From Pseudomonadota bacterium (lineage in GTDB: Bacteria; Pseudomonadota; Gammaproteobacteria; Steroidobacterales; Steroidobacteraceae): a stretch of DNA of 5,747 nucleotides. The translations under genes and the position numbers were made by a program. How positions within the stretch are numbered: the stretch's first letter is position 1; each line of letters opens with the position of its first letter. The notes under the pieces are model-generated. The model did no database searches. It was given only the letters and a program-made list of their open reading frames with translations, and was not told the DNA's origin. The stretch lies in assembly GCA_021815905.1 (NCBI GenBank), contig JAKAZP010000180.1, forward strand, positions 1-5,747, given 5' to 3'. Shown here one piece after another: positions 1 to 5,747 of the stretch.

Positions 1-280
1 CCGGCAGGGGATCTCGGCGCGGGATGAGCTGCTGATGCAGGCGTCGCTGCAGCCGTACGTGGACGGCGCGATCTCCAAGACGGTCGCGCTCGCGCACGAT
101 GCGCGCGGCGCAGAGGTCGAGGAGCTCTTCGCCGCCGCCAACACGCTCGGCCTCAAGGGCTGCACGGTGTTTCGCGCCGCGGCCCGACGGGGCGTGATTC
201 GAGAAGTCGCGCGCGCCGAGACCGCCGGCACGGCGCCCGGGGAGTCGCATTGCTGCGCGCTCGAGCGCGAGTGCGACTGA
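1..280 (+). CDS. nrdJ: Adenosylcobalamin-dependent (class II) ribonucleotide reductase, C-terminal fragment
   Basis: This is the 3' end of a gene that begins before the window; the first complete codon is at base 2 and 92 residues remain before the TGA at 278-280. Class II reductases convert ribonucleotides to deoxyribonucleotides in the cytoplasm using a radical generated from coenzyme B12, independently of oxygen. Two blocks support the call: LQPYVDGAISKT, which matches the family's conserved segment near the end of the catalytic barrel, and LGLKGCTVFR about 30 residues later, a hallmark of the B12-dependent subfamily. The tail ends in a cysteine-rich stretch (SHCCALERECD). In this family C-terminal cysteines re-reduce the active site by thiol exchange, so assigning that role here is inference. 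The catalytic core lies outside the window, so the exact subtype cannot be checked. The 63-bp gap to the next gene allows, but does not prove, co-transcription. Confidence 0.85.
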   Translation, partial: RQGISARDELLMQASLQPYVDGAISKTVALAHDARGAEVEELFAAANTLGLKGCTVFRAAARRGVIREVARAETAGTAPGESHCCALERECD

Positions 281-321
281 CGGGGTTGCGAGGCTTGGGT
301 GCGCGAAAGTCGCCGGAAAGG

Positions 322-331
322 TTGAATTCAA
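322..331. promoter_or_regulatory. AT-rich perfect palindrome TTGAATTCAA before the Usp gene
   Basis: A perfect 10-bp palindrome lies in the short gap between the reductase and the Usp gene, just upstream of the GAGG ribosome-binding site at 334-337. It stands out as an AT-rich patch in very GC-rich surroundings. One mismatch further out a GC pair (320/333) extends the symmetry. It could be an operator half-site pair or simply an AT-rich promoter segment. I see no convincing -35/-10 pair here and do not recognise the motif. Confidence 0.3.
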
Positions 332-343
332 TCGAGGTGTCAG

Positions 344-1339
344 ATGTCCCGTTCCATTCGCCACATCCTGGTCGCCGTCAAGGATCCGATGGCCAAGTCT
401 TTGCCGGCCGTCGCCAAGGCGGCCCAGATCGCCGCCGCCGCTCGCGCCGAGCTCGAGCTGTTCCACTCGATCACCACCCCGATCTACGTCGATGGGCTCG
501 GCACGGGAGGGGCGAGCATCGCGCGCATCGAGCGCGAATGGAGTGAGCGCTGCCGGCGCCAGCTCGAGGCGATCGCGGCGCCCCTGCGCGCGCGGGGCGC
601 TCGCGTCACCGTCGCCGTCCAATGGGACTGGCCGGGATACGAGGCCGTCGTACGCCGGGCCGAGCACATCCGGGCAGATCTGATCGTGGCCGAGCGGCAC
701 GGCGGGCGACATGTCGCCCCGTGGCTGCTGCGCTTCAACGACTGGGAGCTGCTGCGGCTCGCGCCGGCGCCGGTGCTCATCGTCAAGAGCCGCGAGCCGT
801 ACCGGCGTCCCGTGGTGCTCGCCGCCATCGATCCGCCGCACGAGTTCGGCAAGCCCGCGCGGCTCGATCGCGCGATTCTGCTCGCGGCCTCCGCGCTCTC
901 GACGCCGCTCAATGGCCGTCTGCATGCCCTGCACGCCTATCCGGGGCTCACTTCCGGGGTGATCCAGGGATTCGATCAGGCGCTCATCGCCTCCTCGGAA
1001 GTCAGCGATCGGTTGCAGCGCAGCGTCACGGCCGCCGCCCGCGCCGGATTCGAGCGCGAGGTCAAGCCGCTCGAGCTCCCTGCCGCGCGCAGGCACCTGG
1101 TGGAGGGCGTCGCCCATGACGTCATTCCCGCGATGGCGCGCGATCTCGGCGCCGCCATCGTCGTCATGGGGGCGATCTCGCGCTCGGGACTCAAGCGCAT
1201 GCTGATCGGAAACACGGCCGAGCGGGTGCTCGATGAGCTTCCCTGCGACCTGCTCATCGTCAAGCCGGCGAGCTTCAAGAGCCCGGCTCAGCACAAGACG
1301 CGCGGTGCGCGCGTCACGGTGACGGCGGTGCCTTTTTAG
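344..1339 (+). CDS. Tandem universal stress protein, UspE-like
   Basis: The 331-residue protein has two consecutive UspA-type domains, roughly residues 6-148 and 155-308, matching the architecture and length of UspE (about 316 residues in E. coli). Each domain begins with a hydrophobic strand (HILVAVKDP; PVVLAAIDPP) and ends with a typical Usp strand (PAPVLIVK; PCDLLIVKP). Near the end of domain 2, residues 276-291 (GAISRSGLKRMLIGNT) correspond to the nucleotide-binding loop G-x2-G-x9-G-S/T. The second glycine is Ser279 and the S/T position is Asn290. The GNTAE form is what UspE proteins carry, so this may mean altered or absent ATP binding. Usp proteins are cytoplasmic and support survival under stress; the exact role of this one is unknown. 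The ATG at 344 is preceded by GAGG six bases upstream. A 23-residue basic tail follows domain 2. Little links it to the hut genes beyond proximity. Confidence 0.9.
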   Translation: MSRSIRHILVAVKDPMAKSLPAVAKAAQIAAAARAELELFHSITTPIYVDGLGTGGASIARIEREWSERCRRQLEAIAAPLRARGARVTVAVQWDWPGYEAVVRRAEHIRADLIVAERHGGRHVAPWLLRFNDWELLRLAPAPVLIVKSREPYRRPVVLAAIDPPHEFGKPARLDRAILLAASALSTPLNGRLHALHAYPGLTSGVIQGFDQALIASSEVSDRLQRSVTAAARAGFEREVKPLELPAARRHLVEGVAHDVIPAMARDLGAAIVVMGAISRSGLKRMLIGNTAERVLDELPCDLLIVKPASFKSPAQHKTRGARVTVTAVPF

Positions 1340-1448
1340 GGCGGCGTCCTTTTCGCCGGCGCGCCGGAGGCGGTCGCGGAGTTCGGCGAGCGACAGTGGC
1401 GCCGCCCGAGCGGCAAAATTAGACTGCCGGGATGATGAAAGGGGTGAT
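1340..1448 (+). promoter_or_regulatory. Intergenic region with weak candidate hutC promoter
   Basis: This 109-bp gap separates the Usp stop codon from the hutC start. A possible weak sigma70 promoter is GCGACA (1390-1395, 4/6 match to the -35 consensus), 18 bases, then CAAAAT (1414-1419, 4/6 match to the -10), placing the start point a few bases downstream in the only AT-rich part of the gap. A 12-bp palindrome CCGGCGCGCCGG at 1356-1367 follows a short T run but lacks a U-tract on its 3' side, so it does not look like a canonical terminator. No GT-N-TA-N-AC operator-like site is visible here, unlike the hutU promoter. Read-through from the Usp gene remains possible. Confidence 0.25.
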
Positions 1449-2225
1449 GTGACGGCTCCCAGGGCCGCGCCGCGCGCCCGGCGCGCCGCGGTGACGCCAC
1501 GGATCCCGAAGCTCGATGGCCGCGGGCCGCTGTGGCTGCAGATCCGGCGCGCCCTGAGCGCGCCCATTCTGAGCGGCGAGTGGCCGCCCGGCACGCGCAT
1601 TCCCGCCGAGACCGCTCTGACCGGACGGTTCGGCGCCTCGAGAATGACGGTTCTCAAAGCGTTGCAGAGCCTGGCGAGCGATGGGCTCGTGCGCCGCCGC
1701 CGCAGGGTCGGTACCGTGGTGACCTCCCGCGCGCAGGAGCGGCCGGTATTCGAGATCTGGGACATCCCCGAGCTCGTCCGGCGCAGCGGTGCCCGCTACG
1801 GCTATCGGCTGATCGAATGCCGCGAGCTCGGCGAGGACGGCGAGCGTCGCGAGCTCCTCGGCATCCCGCAACGCACCCCGGCGCTGTGGATGCGCTGCCT
1901 GCACCTGGCCGACGGCAAGCCCTTTCAGCTCGAGGAGCGGCTCATCAACATGGAGGCGGCTCCCGGGGTCTCGGCGCATCCCTTCGAGAGCGAGAGTCCG
2001 GGCACCTGGCTGCTCGCGCACGTCCCCTGGACCAACGCCGAGCACAGGATCTCGGCCCTCGAGGCGCCTCCCGAGGTCGCGCGCGCGCTCGAGGTGAGGC
2101 CGCGGGCGGCCTGTCTGGTCGTCGACCGGCGCACCTGGAACGGGCGCACTCCGGTCACGCTCGCGCGGCTGTGGCATCCTGGCCTCAAGCACTGTCTGGT
2201 CGGCTCCTTCCGGCCCCGAAGCTGA
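1449..2225 (+). CDS. hutC: HutC-type GntR-family repressor of histidine utilisation
   Basis: The 258-residue protein has an N-terminal GntR winged helix (about residues 27-92) with the typical PLWLQIRRAL and GTRIPAET blocks. The recognition-helix region is around residues 63-81 (ASRMTVLKALQSLASDGLV), followed by a basic wing (RRRRRVGT). A UTRA ligand-binding domain follows, about residues 100-250, including QLEERLIN (160-167) and the stretch PGTWLLAHVPWTNAEHRISA (184-203), which is strongly HutC-like. Family knowledge: HutC dimers repress hut genes and are released by urocanate; this is inferred here from similarity and from the neighbouring hutH-hutU. I chose the GTG at 1449 because AAAGGGG lies just upstream, four bases from the start. 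A second in-frame GTG at 1491 would remove a 14-residue Arg/Ala-rich leader but has no ribosome-binding site. The gene converges on hutH instead of lying in the same operon. Confidence 0.92.
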   Translation: MTAPRAAPRARRAAVTPRIPKLDGRGPLWLQIRRALSAPILSGEWPPGTRIPAETALTGRFGASRMTVLKALQSLASDGLVRRRRRVGTVVTSRAQERPVFEIWDIPELVRRSGARYGYRLIECRELGEDGERRELLGIPQRTPALWMRCLHLADGKPFQLEERLINMEAAPGVSAHPFESESPGTWLLAHVPWTNAEHRISALEAPPEVARALEVRPRAACLVVDRRTWNGRTPVTLARLWHPGLKHCLVGSFRPRS

Positions 2226-2241
2226 GCCGGGCGGATCCGGC
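2226..2241. terminator. Possible bidirectional hairpin between hutC and hutH
   Basis: The 25-bp space between the two convergent stop codons contains the inverted repeat GCCGG (2226-2230) and CCGGC (2237-2241) around a 6-base loop; an overlapping 8-bp palindrome CGGATCCG sits at 2232-2239. The stem is only five GC pairs and there is no T run on either side, so intrinsic termination would be weak. In a GC-rich genome such a short repeat can be chance. Position between converging genes is the main argument. Confidence 0.25.
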
Positions 2242-2250
2242 GCATTCGCT

Positions 2251-3786
2251 TCAGCTCGCCGCGTCGGCGATCTCGCGCAGCGCTCCACGGGCGATGAGCC
2301 GTGTGGCGCTGTCGATGTCGGGCGCGAAAAACCGGTCCCGATCGTATCGCCGCACGGCACGGCGCAGGAGCGCGAGCGCCGACTCGAGCGCCCGCGAGCT
2401 GCGCAGCGGACGGTGGAACTCGATGCCCTGCGCCGCCGCCAGCCACTCGATCGCGACGATCGCGCGCGCGTTGGCCGCCATGTCGGTGAGGCGGCGCGCG
2501 GCGTAGGTCGCCATCGAGACGTGATCCTCCTGGCCGGCCGAGGTCGGGATGCTGTCGGTGCTCGCCGGCGTCGCGAGCGCCCGGTTCTCCGCCACCAGCG
2601 CCGCGGCGGTGACCTGCGGCACCATGAACCCGGAGTTGAGGCCGCTCTGCGCGGTCAGGAACGGTGGCAACCCGCTCATCTTCGGATCGATGAGCAGCGC
2701 CGTGCGTCGCTCGCTCAATGAGCCGATTTCCGCGACCGCGAGGGCGAGCTGATCGGCGGCGAGCGCCACCGGCTCGGCGTGGAAGTTTCCCCCCGAGAGC
2801 GCCTCGCCGTCCGAGGCGAACACCAGCGGGTTGTCCGTGACCGCGTTCGCCTCGCGCACGAGCGTGGCGGCCGCCGATTCGATCACATCGAGGCAGGCTC
2901 CCATCACCTGCGGCTGACAGCGCAGCGAGTAAGGATCCTGAACCCGGCCGCACGCGAGATGCGAGGCGCGGATGCGGCTGCCCGCGAGCAGCCGCTTCAA
3001 GGAGCGCGCCACCCGGCGCTGTCCGGGCTGGCCCCGTAACACATGGATGCGGTCATCGAACGGCACGTCGCTTCCCTTGAGCGCATCCACCGACATCGCG
3101 CCGGTCACCAGCGCCGATCCAAACACGTCCTCGATGGCGAACAGTCCCGAGAGGGCGAGCGCGGTCGAGACCTGCGTGCCGTTCAGGAGCGCGAGCCCCT
3201 CCTTCGGCGCGAGCGCGAGCGGCTCGAGCCCGATGCGGCGCAGACCCTTCGCGGCCGGCAGCGTCCGCGCTCCCTGGCGCACGCTTCCCACGCCGAGCAG
3301 CGCCGCGGCAAGGTGGGCGAGAGGCGCGAGGTCGCCCGAGGCGCCGACCGAGCCCTTGGCCGGGATGCACGGGTAGGTCTCGGTCTCGAGCAGCCGCGCG
3401 AGCGCGAGCAGGGTTGCCGGGCGCACGCCCGAGTAGCCCTGCGCGAGACTGCCGATCTTCAGCAGCAGCACGAGCCGCACCACCTCGTCCGGCAGCAGCG
3501 GCCCGACACCCGCCGCGTGGGAGAGCACGAGATTGCGCTGCAGCTCGGCGAGCTGATCGTCCGGGATCCGTGTCTGCGCGAGCAGCCCGAAGCCGGTGTT
3601 GACTCCATAGACGGCCTCGCCGCCTGCGATCATGCGATCGACCGTCGCCGCGGAGCGGCGTACGCGGGCGAGCTGCGCCCCGGTGAGGCGCAGCGCGACC
3701 GGCTGGGAGTAGGCCGTGCGCAGGGATGCGAGCGAGAACGTCTCGGCGCGCACGGCAGGGCGGCGAGTGGCGCGCGCGGCGCTCAA
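2251..3786 (-). CDS. hutH: Histidine ammonia-lyase (histidase)
   Basis: HutH removes ammonia from L-histidine to give trans-urocanate, the first step of histidine breakdown, as a cytoplasmic homotetramer. From the TTG start it is 511 residues, close to the usual ~510. The segment [15 protein letters not shown] contains Ala149-Ser150-Gly151, which cyclise to the MIO electrophile. Other family positions are in place: Tyr60 in VYGVNTGFG, His90 in LVLSHAAG, Asn202 in LNGTQ, Tyr286 and Arg289 in DPYSLR, and Glu420 in GQEDH. The His90 and Glu420 pattern favours histidase over phenylalanine or tyrosine ammonia-lyases. The start is a choice: TTG at 3786 overlaps the hutU TGA (TTGA) and has GGAG seven bases upstream. 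A GTG at 3753 (500 residues) lacks any ribosome-binding site. The open frame continues upstream inside hutU, but that part is non-homologous. Probably co-transcribed with and translationally coupled to hutU. Confidence 0.95.
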   Translation of the reverse strand: MSAARATRRPAVRAETFSLASLRTAYSQPVALRLTGAQLARVRRSAATVDRMIAGGEAVYGVNTGFGLLAQTRIPDDQLAELQRNLVLSHAAGVGPLLPDEVVRLVLLLKIGSLAQGYSGVRPATLLALARLLETETYPCIPAKGSVGASGDLAPLAHLAAALLGVGSVRQGARTLPAAKGLRRIGLEPLALAPKEGLALLNGTQVSTALALSGLFAIEDVFGSALVTGAMSVDALKGSDVPFDDRIHVLRGQPGQRRVARSLKRLLAGSRIRASHLACGRVQDPYSLRCQPQVMGACLDVIESAAATLVREANAVTDNPLVFASDGEALSGGNFHAEPVALAADQLALAVAEIGSLSERRTALLIDPKMSGLPPFLTAQSGLNSGFMVPQVTAAALVAENRALATPASTDSIPTSAGQEDHVSMATYAARRLTDMAANARAIVAIEWLAAAQGIEFHRPLRSSRALESALALLRRAVRRYDRDRFFAPDIDSATRLIARGALREIADAAS

Positions 3787-5474
3787 CGCCGGTCTCCGCC
3801 GGCTCCGCGCACCATGGGCAGATCGAGCCCGTGCTCGGCGGCGCACGCGATGGCCTCCTCGTAGCCGGCATCGGCATGGCGCATCACGCCCGTGGCCGGA
3901 TCGTTCCACAGCACGCGCCGGATGCGCCGCTCGGCCGCCCGTGTGCCGTCGCAGACGATCACGACCCCGGCATGCTGGGCGAAGCCCATGCCGACCCCGC
4001 CGCCGTGGTGGAGCGACACCCAGGTGGCGCCGCTGGCCGTGTTGAGCAGCGCGTTCAGCATCGGCCAGTCGGAGATCGCATCCGATCCGTCGCGCATCGC
4101 TTCCGTCTCGCGGTTGGGGCTTGCCACCGAGCCGCCGTCGAGGTGATCGCGCCCGATGACGATGGGAGCGGACAGCTCGCCGGAGGCCACCATGTCGTTG
4201 AAGGCGGCGCCGATGCGATCACGCTGGCCGAGTCCCACCCAACAGATGCGCGCCGGCAGCCCCTGGAACGCGATCCGCGAGGCGGCCATGTCGAGCCAGC
4301 GATGCAGGTGCGGGTCCTCGGGAATGAGCTCCTTCACCTTGGCGTCGGTGCGCTCGATGTCGCGCGGATCGCCCGAGAGCGCCGCCCAGCGGAACGGTCC
4401 GATGCCGCGGCAGAAGAGCGGGCGGATGTACTCGGGCACGAACCCGGGGACCTCGAAGGCGTCGCGGACACCGTTCTCGTAGGCCACCTGCCGCAGGTTG
4501 TTGCCGTAGTCGAATACGGGGATCCCGCGCCGGCGGAACTCGAGCAGCGCGCGCATGTGGGTCGCCATGGAGGTGCCGGCCTCCGCGGCGACGCGCGCCG
4601 GATCCGATTTCTGGCGCTCCTCCCACTGCTCGACCGACCAGCCGAGGGGGAGGTACCCGTGCACGGGGTCGTGGGCCGAGGTCTGATCGGTGACGGCATC
4701 GGGGCGCATGCCGGAGGCGAGGATCTGCGGCACGAGCTCGGCGGCATTGCCGCAGACCGCGACCGAGAGCGGCCGGTGCGCGCGCGTGCCGTCGGCGATC
4801 AGGGCGAGCGCCTCATCGAGCGAGCGGGCCTGGCGGTCGAGGTAGCCGGTCGCGAGGCGCTTGTCGATGCGCGTCTGGCGGCATTCGATCGCAAGGAGCG
4901 AAGCCCCCGCCATGGTCGCGGCGAGCGGCTGGGCGCCGCCCATGCCGCCGAGGCCCGCGGTCAGGATCCAGCGTCCCCCGAGCGTTCCCCCGTAGTGCCG
5001 CCGTCCCATCTCGACGAAGGTCTCGTAGGTGCCCTGCACGATGCCCTGGCTGCCGATGTAGATCCAGGAGCCGGCCGTCATCTGCCCGAACATGATGAGT
5101 CCCTTGCGGTCGAGCTCGTTGAACTTCTCCCAACTCGCCCAGCGCGGCACGAGGTTGGAGTTGGCGAGCAGCACGCGCGGGGCATCCTCGTGCGTGCGGA
5201 AGACGCCGACGGGCTTGCCGGACTGGACGAGGAGCGTCTCCTCGGGACCGAGCCGGGTGAGGGCGGCGACGATCGCCTCGTAGCAGTCCCAGTTGCGGGC
5301 GGCCTTGCCGATTCCCCCGTAGACCACGAGGTCCTCGGGGCGCTCGGCCACCTCGGGGTCGAGGTTGTTCATCAGCATCCGCAGCGGCGCCTCCGTCAGC
5401 CAGGAGCGCGCCGTGAGGGAGGTGCCGCGCGGGGCGCGGATGTCGCGATGCGGGCGGGAGGAGGGCGTGGGCAT
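3783..5474 (-). CDS. hutU: Urocanate hydratase (urocanase)
   Basis: HutU adds water to urocanate to form 4-imidazolone-5-propionate, the second step of histidine breakdown, using tightly bound NAD+ as an electrophile. The protein is 563 residues from the ATG at 5474, the usual family length. The urocanase signature [10 protein letters not shown] is at residues 403-412, with Cys411 corresponding to the essential Cys410 of the Pseudomonas putida enzyme. The glycine-rich NAD-binding region is at about 162-183 (GGTLGGRW, then [12 protein letters not shown]). Further highly conserved blocks are [11 protein letters not shown] (52-62), [20 protein letters not shown] (131-150), [10 protein letters not shown] (354-363) and [11 protein letters not shown] (487-497). 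The ATG is preceded by GAGG with an eight-base spacing; the frame stays open upstream to about 5585, but that part crosses the promoter-like region and has no family similarity. It is the first gene of a probable hutUH operon, and its stop overlaps the hutH start. Confidence 0.97.
   Translation of the reverse strand: MPTPSSRPHRDIRAPRGTSLTARSWLTEAPLRMLMNNLDPEVAERPEDLVVYGGIGKAARNWDCYEAIVAALTRLGPEETLLVQSGKPVGVFRTHEDAPRVLLANSNLVPRWASWEKFNELDRKGLIMFGQMTAGSWIYIGSQGIVQGTYETFVEMGRRHYGGTLGGRWILTAGLGGMGGAQPLAATMAGASLLAIECRQTRIDKRLATGYLDRQARSLDEALALIADGTRAHRPLSVAVCGNAAELVPQILASGMRPDAVTDQTSAHDPVHGYLPLGWSVEQWEERQKSDPARVAAEAGTSMATHMRALLEFRRRGIPVFDYGNNLRQVAYENGVRDAFEVPGFVPEYIRPLFCRGIGPFRWAALSGDPRDIERTDAKVKELIPEDPHLHRWLDMAASRIAFQGLPARICWVGLGQRDRIGAAFNDMVASGELSAPIVIGRDHLDGGSVASPNRETEAMRDGSDAISDWPMLNALLNTASGATWVSLHHGGGVGMGFAQHAGVVIVCDGTRAAERRIRRVLWNDPATGVMRHADAGYEEAIACAAEHGLDLPMVRGAGGDRR
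3794..3797 (-). promoter_or_regulatory. Ribosome-binding site of hutH inside the end of hutU
   Basis: On the minus strand GGAG lies seven bases before the TTG at 3786, within the last codons of hutU that encode the GGDRR tail. This decides the hutH start in favour of TTG over the downstream GTG, and it implies that ribosomes finishing hutU could re-initiate on hutH. Confidence 0.55.
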
Positions 5475-5482
5475 GGGGCTGA

Positions 5483-5486
5483 CCTC
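5483..5486 (-). promoter_or_regulatory. Ribosome-binding site of hutU
   Basis: On the minus strand GAGG lies eight bases before the ATG at 5474. It supports this start over positions further upstream in the same open frame, which would cover the promoter and operator-like sequence. Confidence 0.6.
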
Positions 5487-5514
5487 GCGGGAAGCGCCGG
5501 ACCGGGCTCGGAGC

Positions 5515-5530
5515 TTAAGTATATACAAAA
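5515..5530. promoter_or_regulatory. Candidate HutC operator (GTATATAC palindrome)
   Basis: The core GTATATAC at 5519-5526 is a perfect 8-bp palindrome, and outer TT (5515-5516) and AA (5529-5530) extend the symmetry around two unmatched bases on each side. It fits the GT-N-TA-N-AC pattern described for operators of the HutC branch of GntR regulators, and nearly fits the TGTA-N2-TACA element I recall for Pseudomonas HutC (minus strand TGTATATACT, one mismatch). It overlaps the candidate -10 of hutUH, so binding there would block RNA polymerase. Binding by the HutC encoded in this window is inference. Confidence 0.55.
5518..5523 (-). promoter_or_regulatory. Candidate -10 element of the hutUH promoter
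   Basis: Read on the minus strand, TATACT matches the sigma70 -10 consensus TATAAT at five of six positions. It lies 44 bases upstream of the hutU ATG, predicting a start point near 5511 and a leader of roughly 35-40 bases. No recognisable TTGACA-like -35 hexamer occurs 16-18 bases upstream, where the sequence is almost pure G/C, and I see no GG/GC pair typical of sigma54. The promoter may therefore need an activator, or the start may differ. Confidence 0.45.
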
Positions 5531-5540
5531 CGCGGACCGC

Positions 5541-5554
5541 CGCCCCAGGGGGCG
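5541..5554. repeat. Short GC inverted repeat upstream of the hutUH promoter
   Basis: CGCCCC (5541-5546), a two-base centre AG, and GGGGCG (5549-5554) form a perfect six-base inverted repeat where the -35 region of hutUH would fall. It could be a second protein-binding site or a chance product of very high GC; I cannot tell which. Another small repeat, GGCGC-GCA-GCGCC, overlaps its right end at 5551-5563. Confidence 0.25.
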
Positions 5555-5605
5555 CGCAGCGCCCCGCTTGCGGCGCACCCGTCACGGTGCGAGCATGGGG
5601 GCGCC

Positions 5606-5701
5606 ATGAAAGTGCGCGCGCGGCACGTTCTCCTCGCGATCGTGGTCGGGCTCATCCTGCTCGCCGTGGCGACCGTCGTGGCGCGCCCGGGCCTGCGTTA
5701 G
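5606..5701 (+). CDS. Possible small single-span membrane peptide (31 residues)
   Basis: An ATG at 5606 opens a 31-codon frame ending in TAG at 5699-5701. The predicted peptide has a short basic N-terminus (MKVRARH), an uninterrupted hydrophobic stretch of about 19 residues (8-26, rich in V, L, I and A), and a basic tail ending RPGLR. This is the pattern of a one-segment inner-membrane peptide with cytoplasmic positive charge at the start. A GGGGG run (5597-5601) four bases before the ATG is a poor but possible ribosome-binding site. It is transcribed away from hutU. I know no family for it. Alternatives are chance (31 codons is short, and GC-rich DNA readily encodes V/L/A runs) or the remnant of a longer protein. 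A link to histidine uptake is speculation. Confidence 0.35.
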   Translation: MKVRARHVLLAIVVGLILLAVATVVARPGLR

Positions 5702-5747
5702 CCGCGAGCCGCCGTGCCGGGAAACTAGCCGGCGAGGAGCTCCCTCA
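5702..5747. other. Right-edge remainder, unassigned
   Basis: These 46 bases follow the small frame's stop. On the minus strand a frame entering from outside the window would end with residues RELLAG and a TAG at 5725-5727, which could be the tail of another gene. On the plus strand GAGGAG at 5734-5739 would be a well-spaced ribosome-binding site if the sequence just beyond the edge read TG to complete an ATG at 5747. The two readings are not both likely, and neither can be decided from the window. Confidence 0.2.

Noticed and set aside
1356..1367. 12-bp palindrome CCGGCGCGCCGG as terminator of the Usp gene
   Set aside because: It has no loop and no following T run, and a purely G/C palindrome of this size is not surprising in such GC-rich DNA.
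1419..2360. A 313-codon minus-strand frame opposite hutC
   Set aside because: It spans the well-supported hutC gene and the convergent junction and has arginine/proline/glycine-rich shadow composition, without any domain.
3787..3909. N-terminal extension of hutH into hutU (552 residues)
   Set aside because: The extra 41 residues overlap the conserved end of hutU, are arginine/alanine-rich and do not resemble histidase N-termini. The TTG at 3786 with GGAG gives the normal family length.
5475..5585. N-terminal extension of hutU to about 5585
   Set aside because: It would cover the candidate promoter and operator, lacks a ribosome-binding site of comparable quality, and has no similarity to urocanase, whereas the ATG at 5474 has GAGG at good spacing and gives the usual length.
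3726..5609. A 627-codon open frame on the plus strand opposite hutU and the start of hutH
   Set aside because: It is entirely antisense to two confidently identified enzymes, its product has low-complexity composition rich in R, G, A, H and E with no recognisable domain, and stop-free antisense frames are expected with strong G/C third-position bias.
5595..5609. Four-codon frame MGAP overlapping the start of the 31-residue frame (ATGA)
   Set aside because: It is too short to assess, and in GC-rich DNA such an overlap arises readily by chance.
1..5747. Mobile elements, CRISPR arrays, tRNA or phage-type systems
   Set aside because: I found no long direct repeats, spaced repeat arrays, transposase-like motifs, tRNA-like cloverleaf or unusual composition shift anywhere in the window; the gene content is ordinary chromosomal metabolism and stress response.

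Overview
The window is very GC-rich with strong G/C bias at third codon positions, which explains why many long open frames run opposite the real genes. Gene content (adenosylcobalamin-dependent ribonucleotide reductase, a tandem UspE-like stress protein, and a histidine-utilisation cluster with a GntR/HutC repressor) suggests a high-GC proteobacterium. A gammaproteobacterium of the Steroidobacter/Xanthomonadales type is my best guess, but that rests on remembered protein style and not on a database search.

Layout from left to right. At 1-280 (+) is the C-terminal end of a class II (B12-dependent) ribonucleotide reductase. At 344-1339 (+) is a two-domain UspA-family protein resembling UspE. 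At 1449-2225 (+) is the HutC-type repressor. Converging on it with only a 25-bp gap is hutH (histidine ammonia-lyase, 2251-3786, -), which follows hutU (urocanate hydratase, 3783-5474, -) with overlapping stop and start codons. Upstream of hutU, an AT-rich island in an otherwise GC-rich stretch carries a GTATATAC palindrome overlapping a -10-like TATACT. This is a good candidate for the HutC operator and hutUH promoter. A possible 31-residue single-span membrane peptide (5606-5701, +) diverges from hutU. The last ~46 bases hold nothing I can assign firmly.

How the genes work together: HutH deaminates L-histidine non-oxidatively to urocanate and ammonia, and HutU hydrates urocanate to 4-imidazolone-5-propionate. 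HutC-type regulators classically repress hut genes until urocanate binds, so the convergent repressor gene plus the operator-like palindrome at the hutU promoter make a coherent inducible catabolic switch. The later steps (HutI, then HutG or HutF with HutG) are not in the window. The ribonucleotide reductase and Usp genes look unrelated to histidine breakdown.

I see no CRISPR array, insertion sequence, tRNA, rRNA or phage feature, and no convincing evidence of a previously undescribed system. The most useful leads are regulatory: the operator/promoter overlap, the convergent repressor arrangement, the translationally coupled hutU-hutH junction with a probable TTG start, and the small putative membrane peptide.
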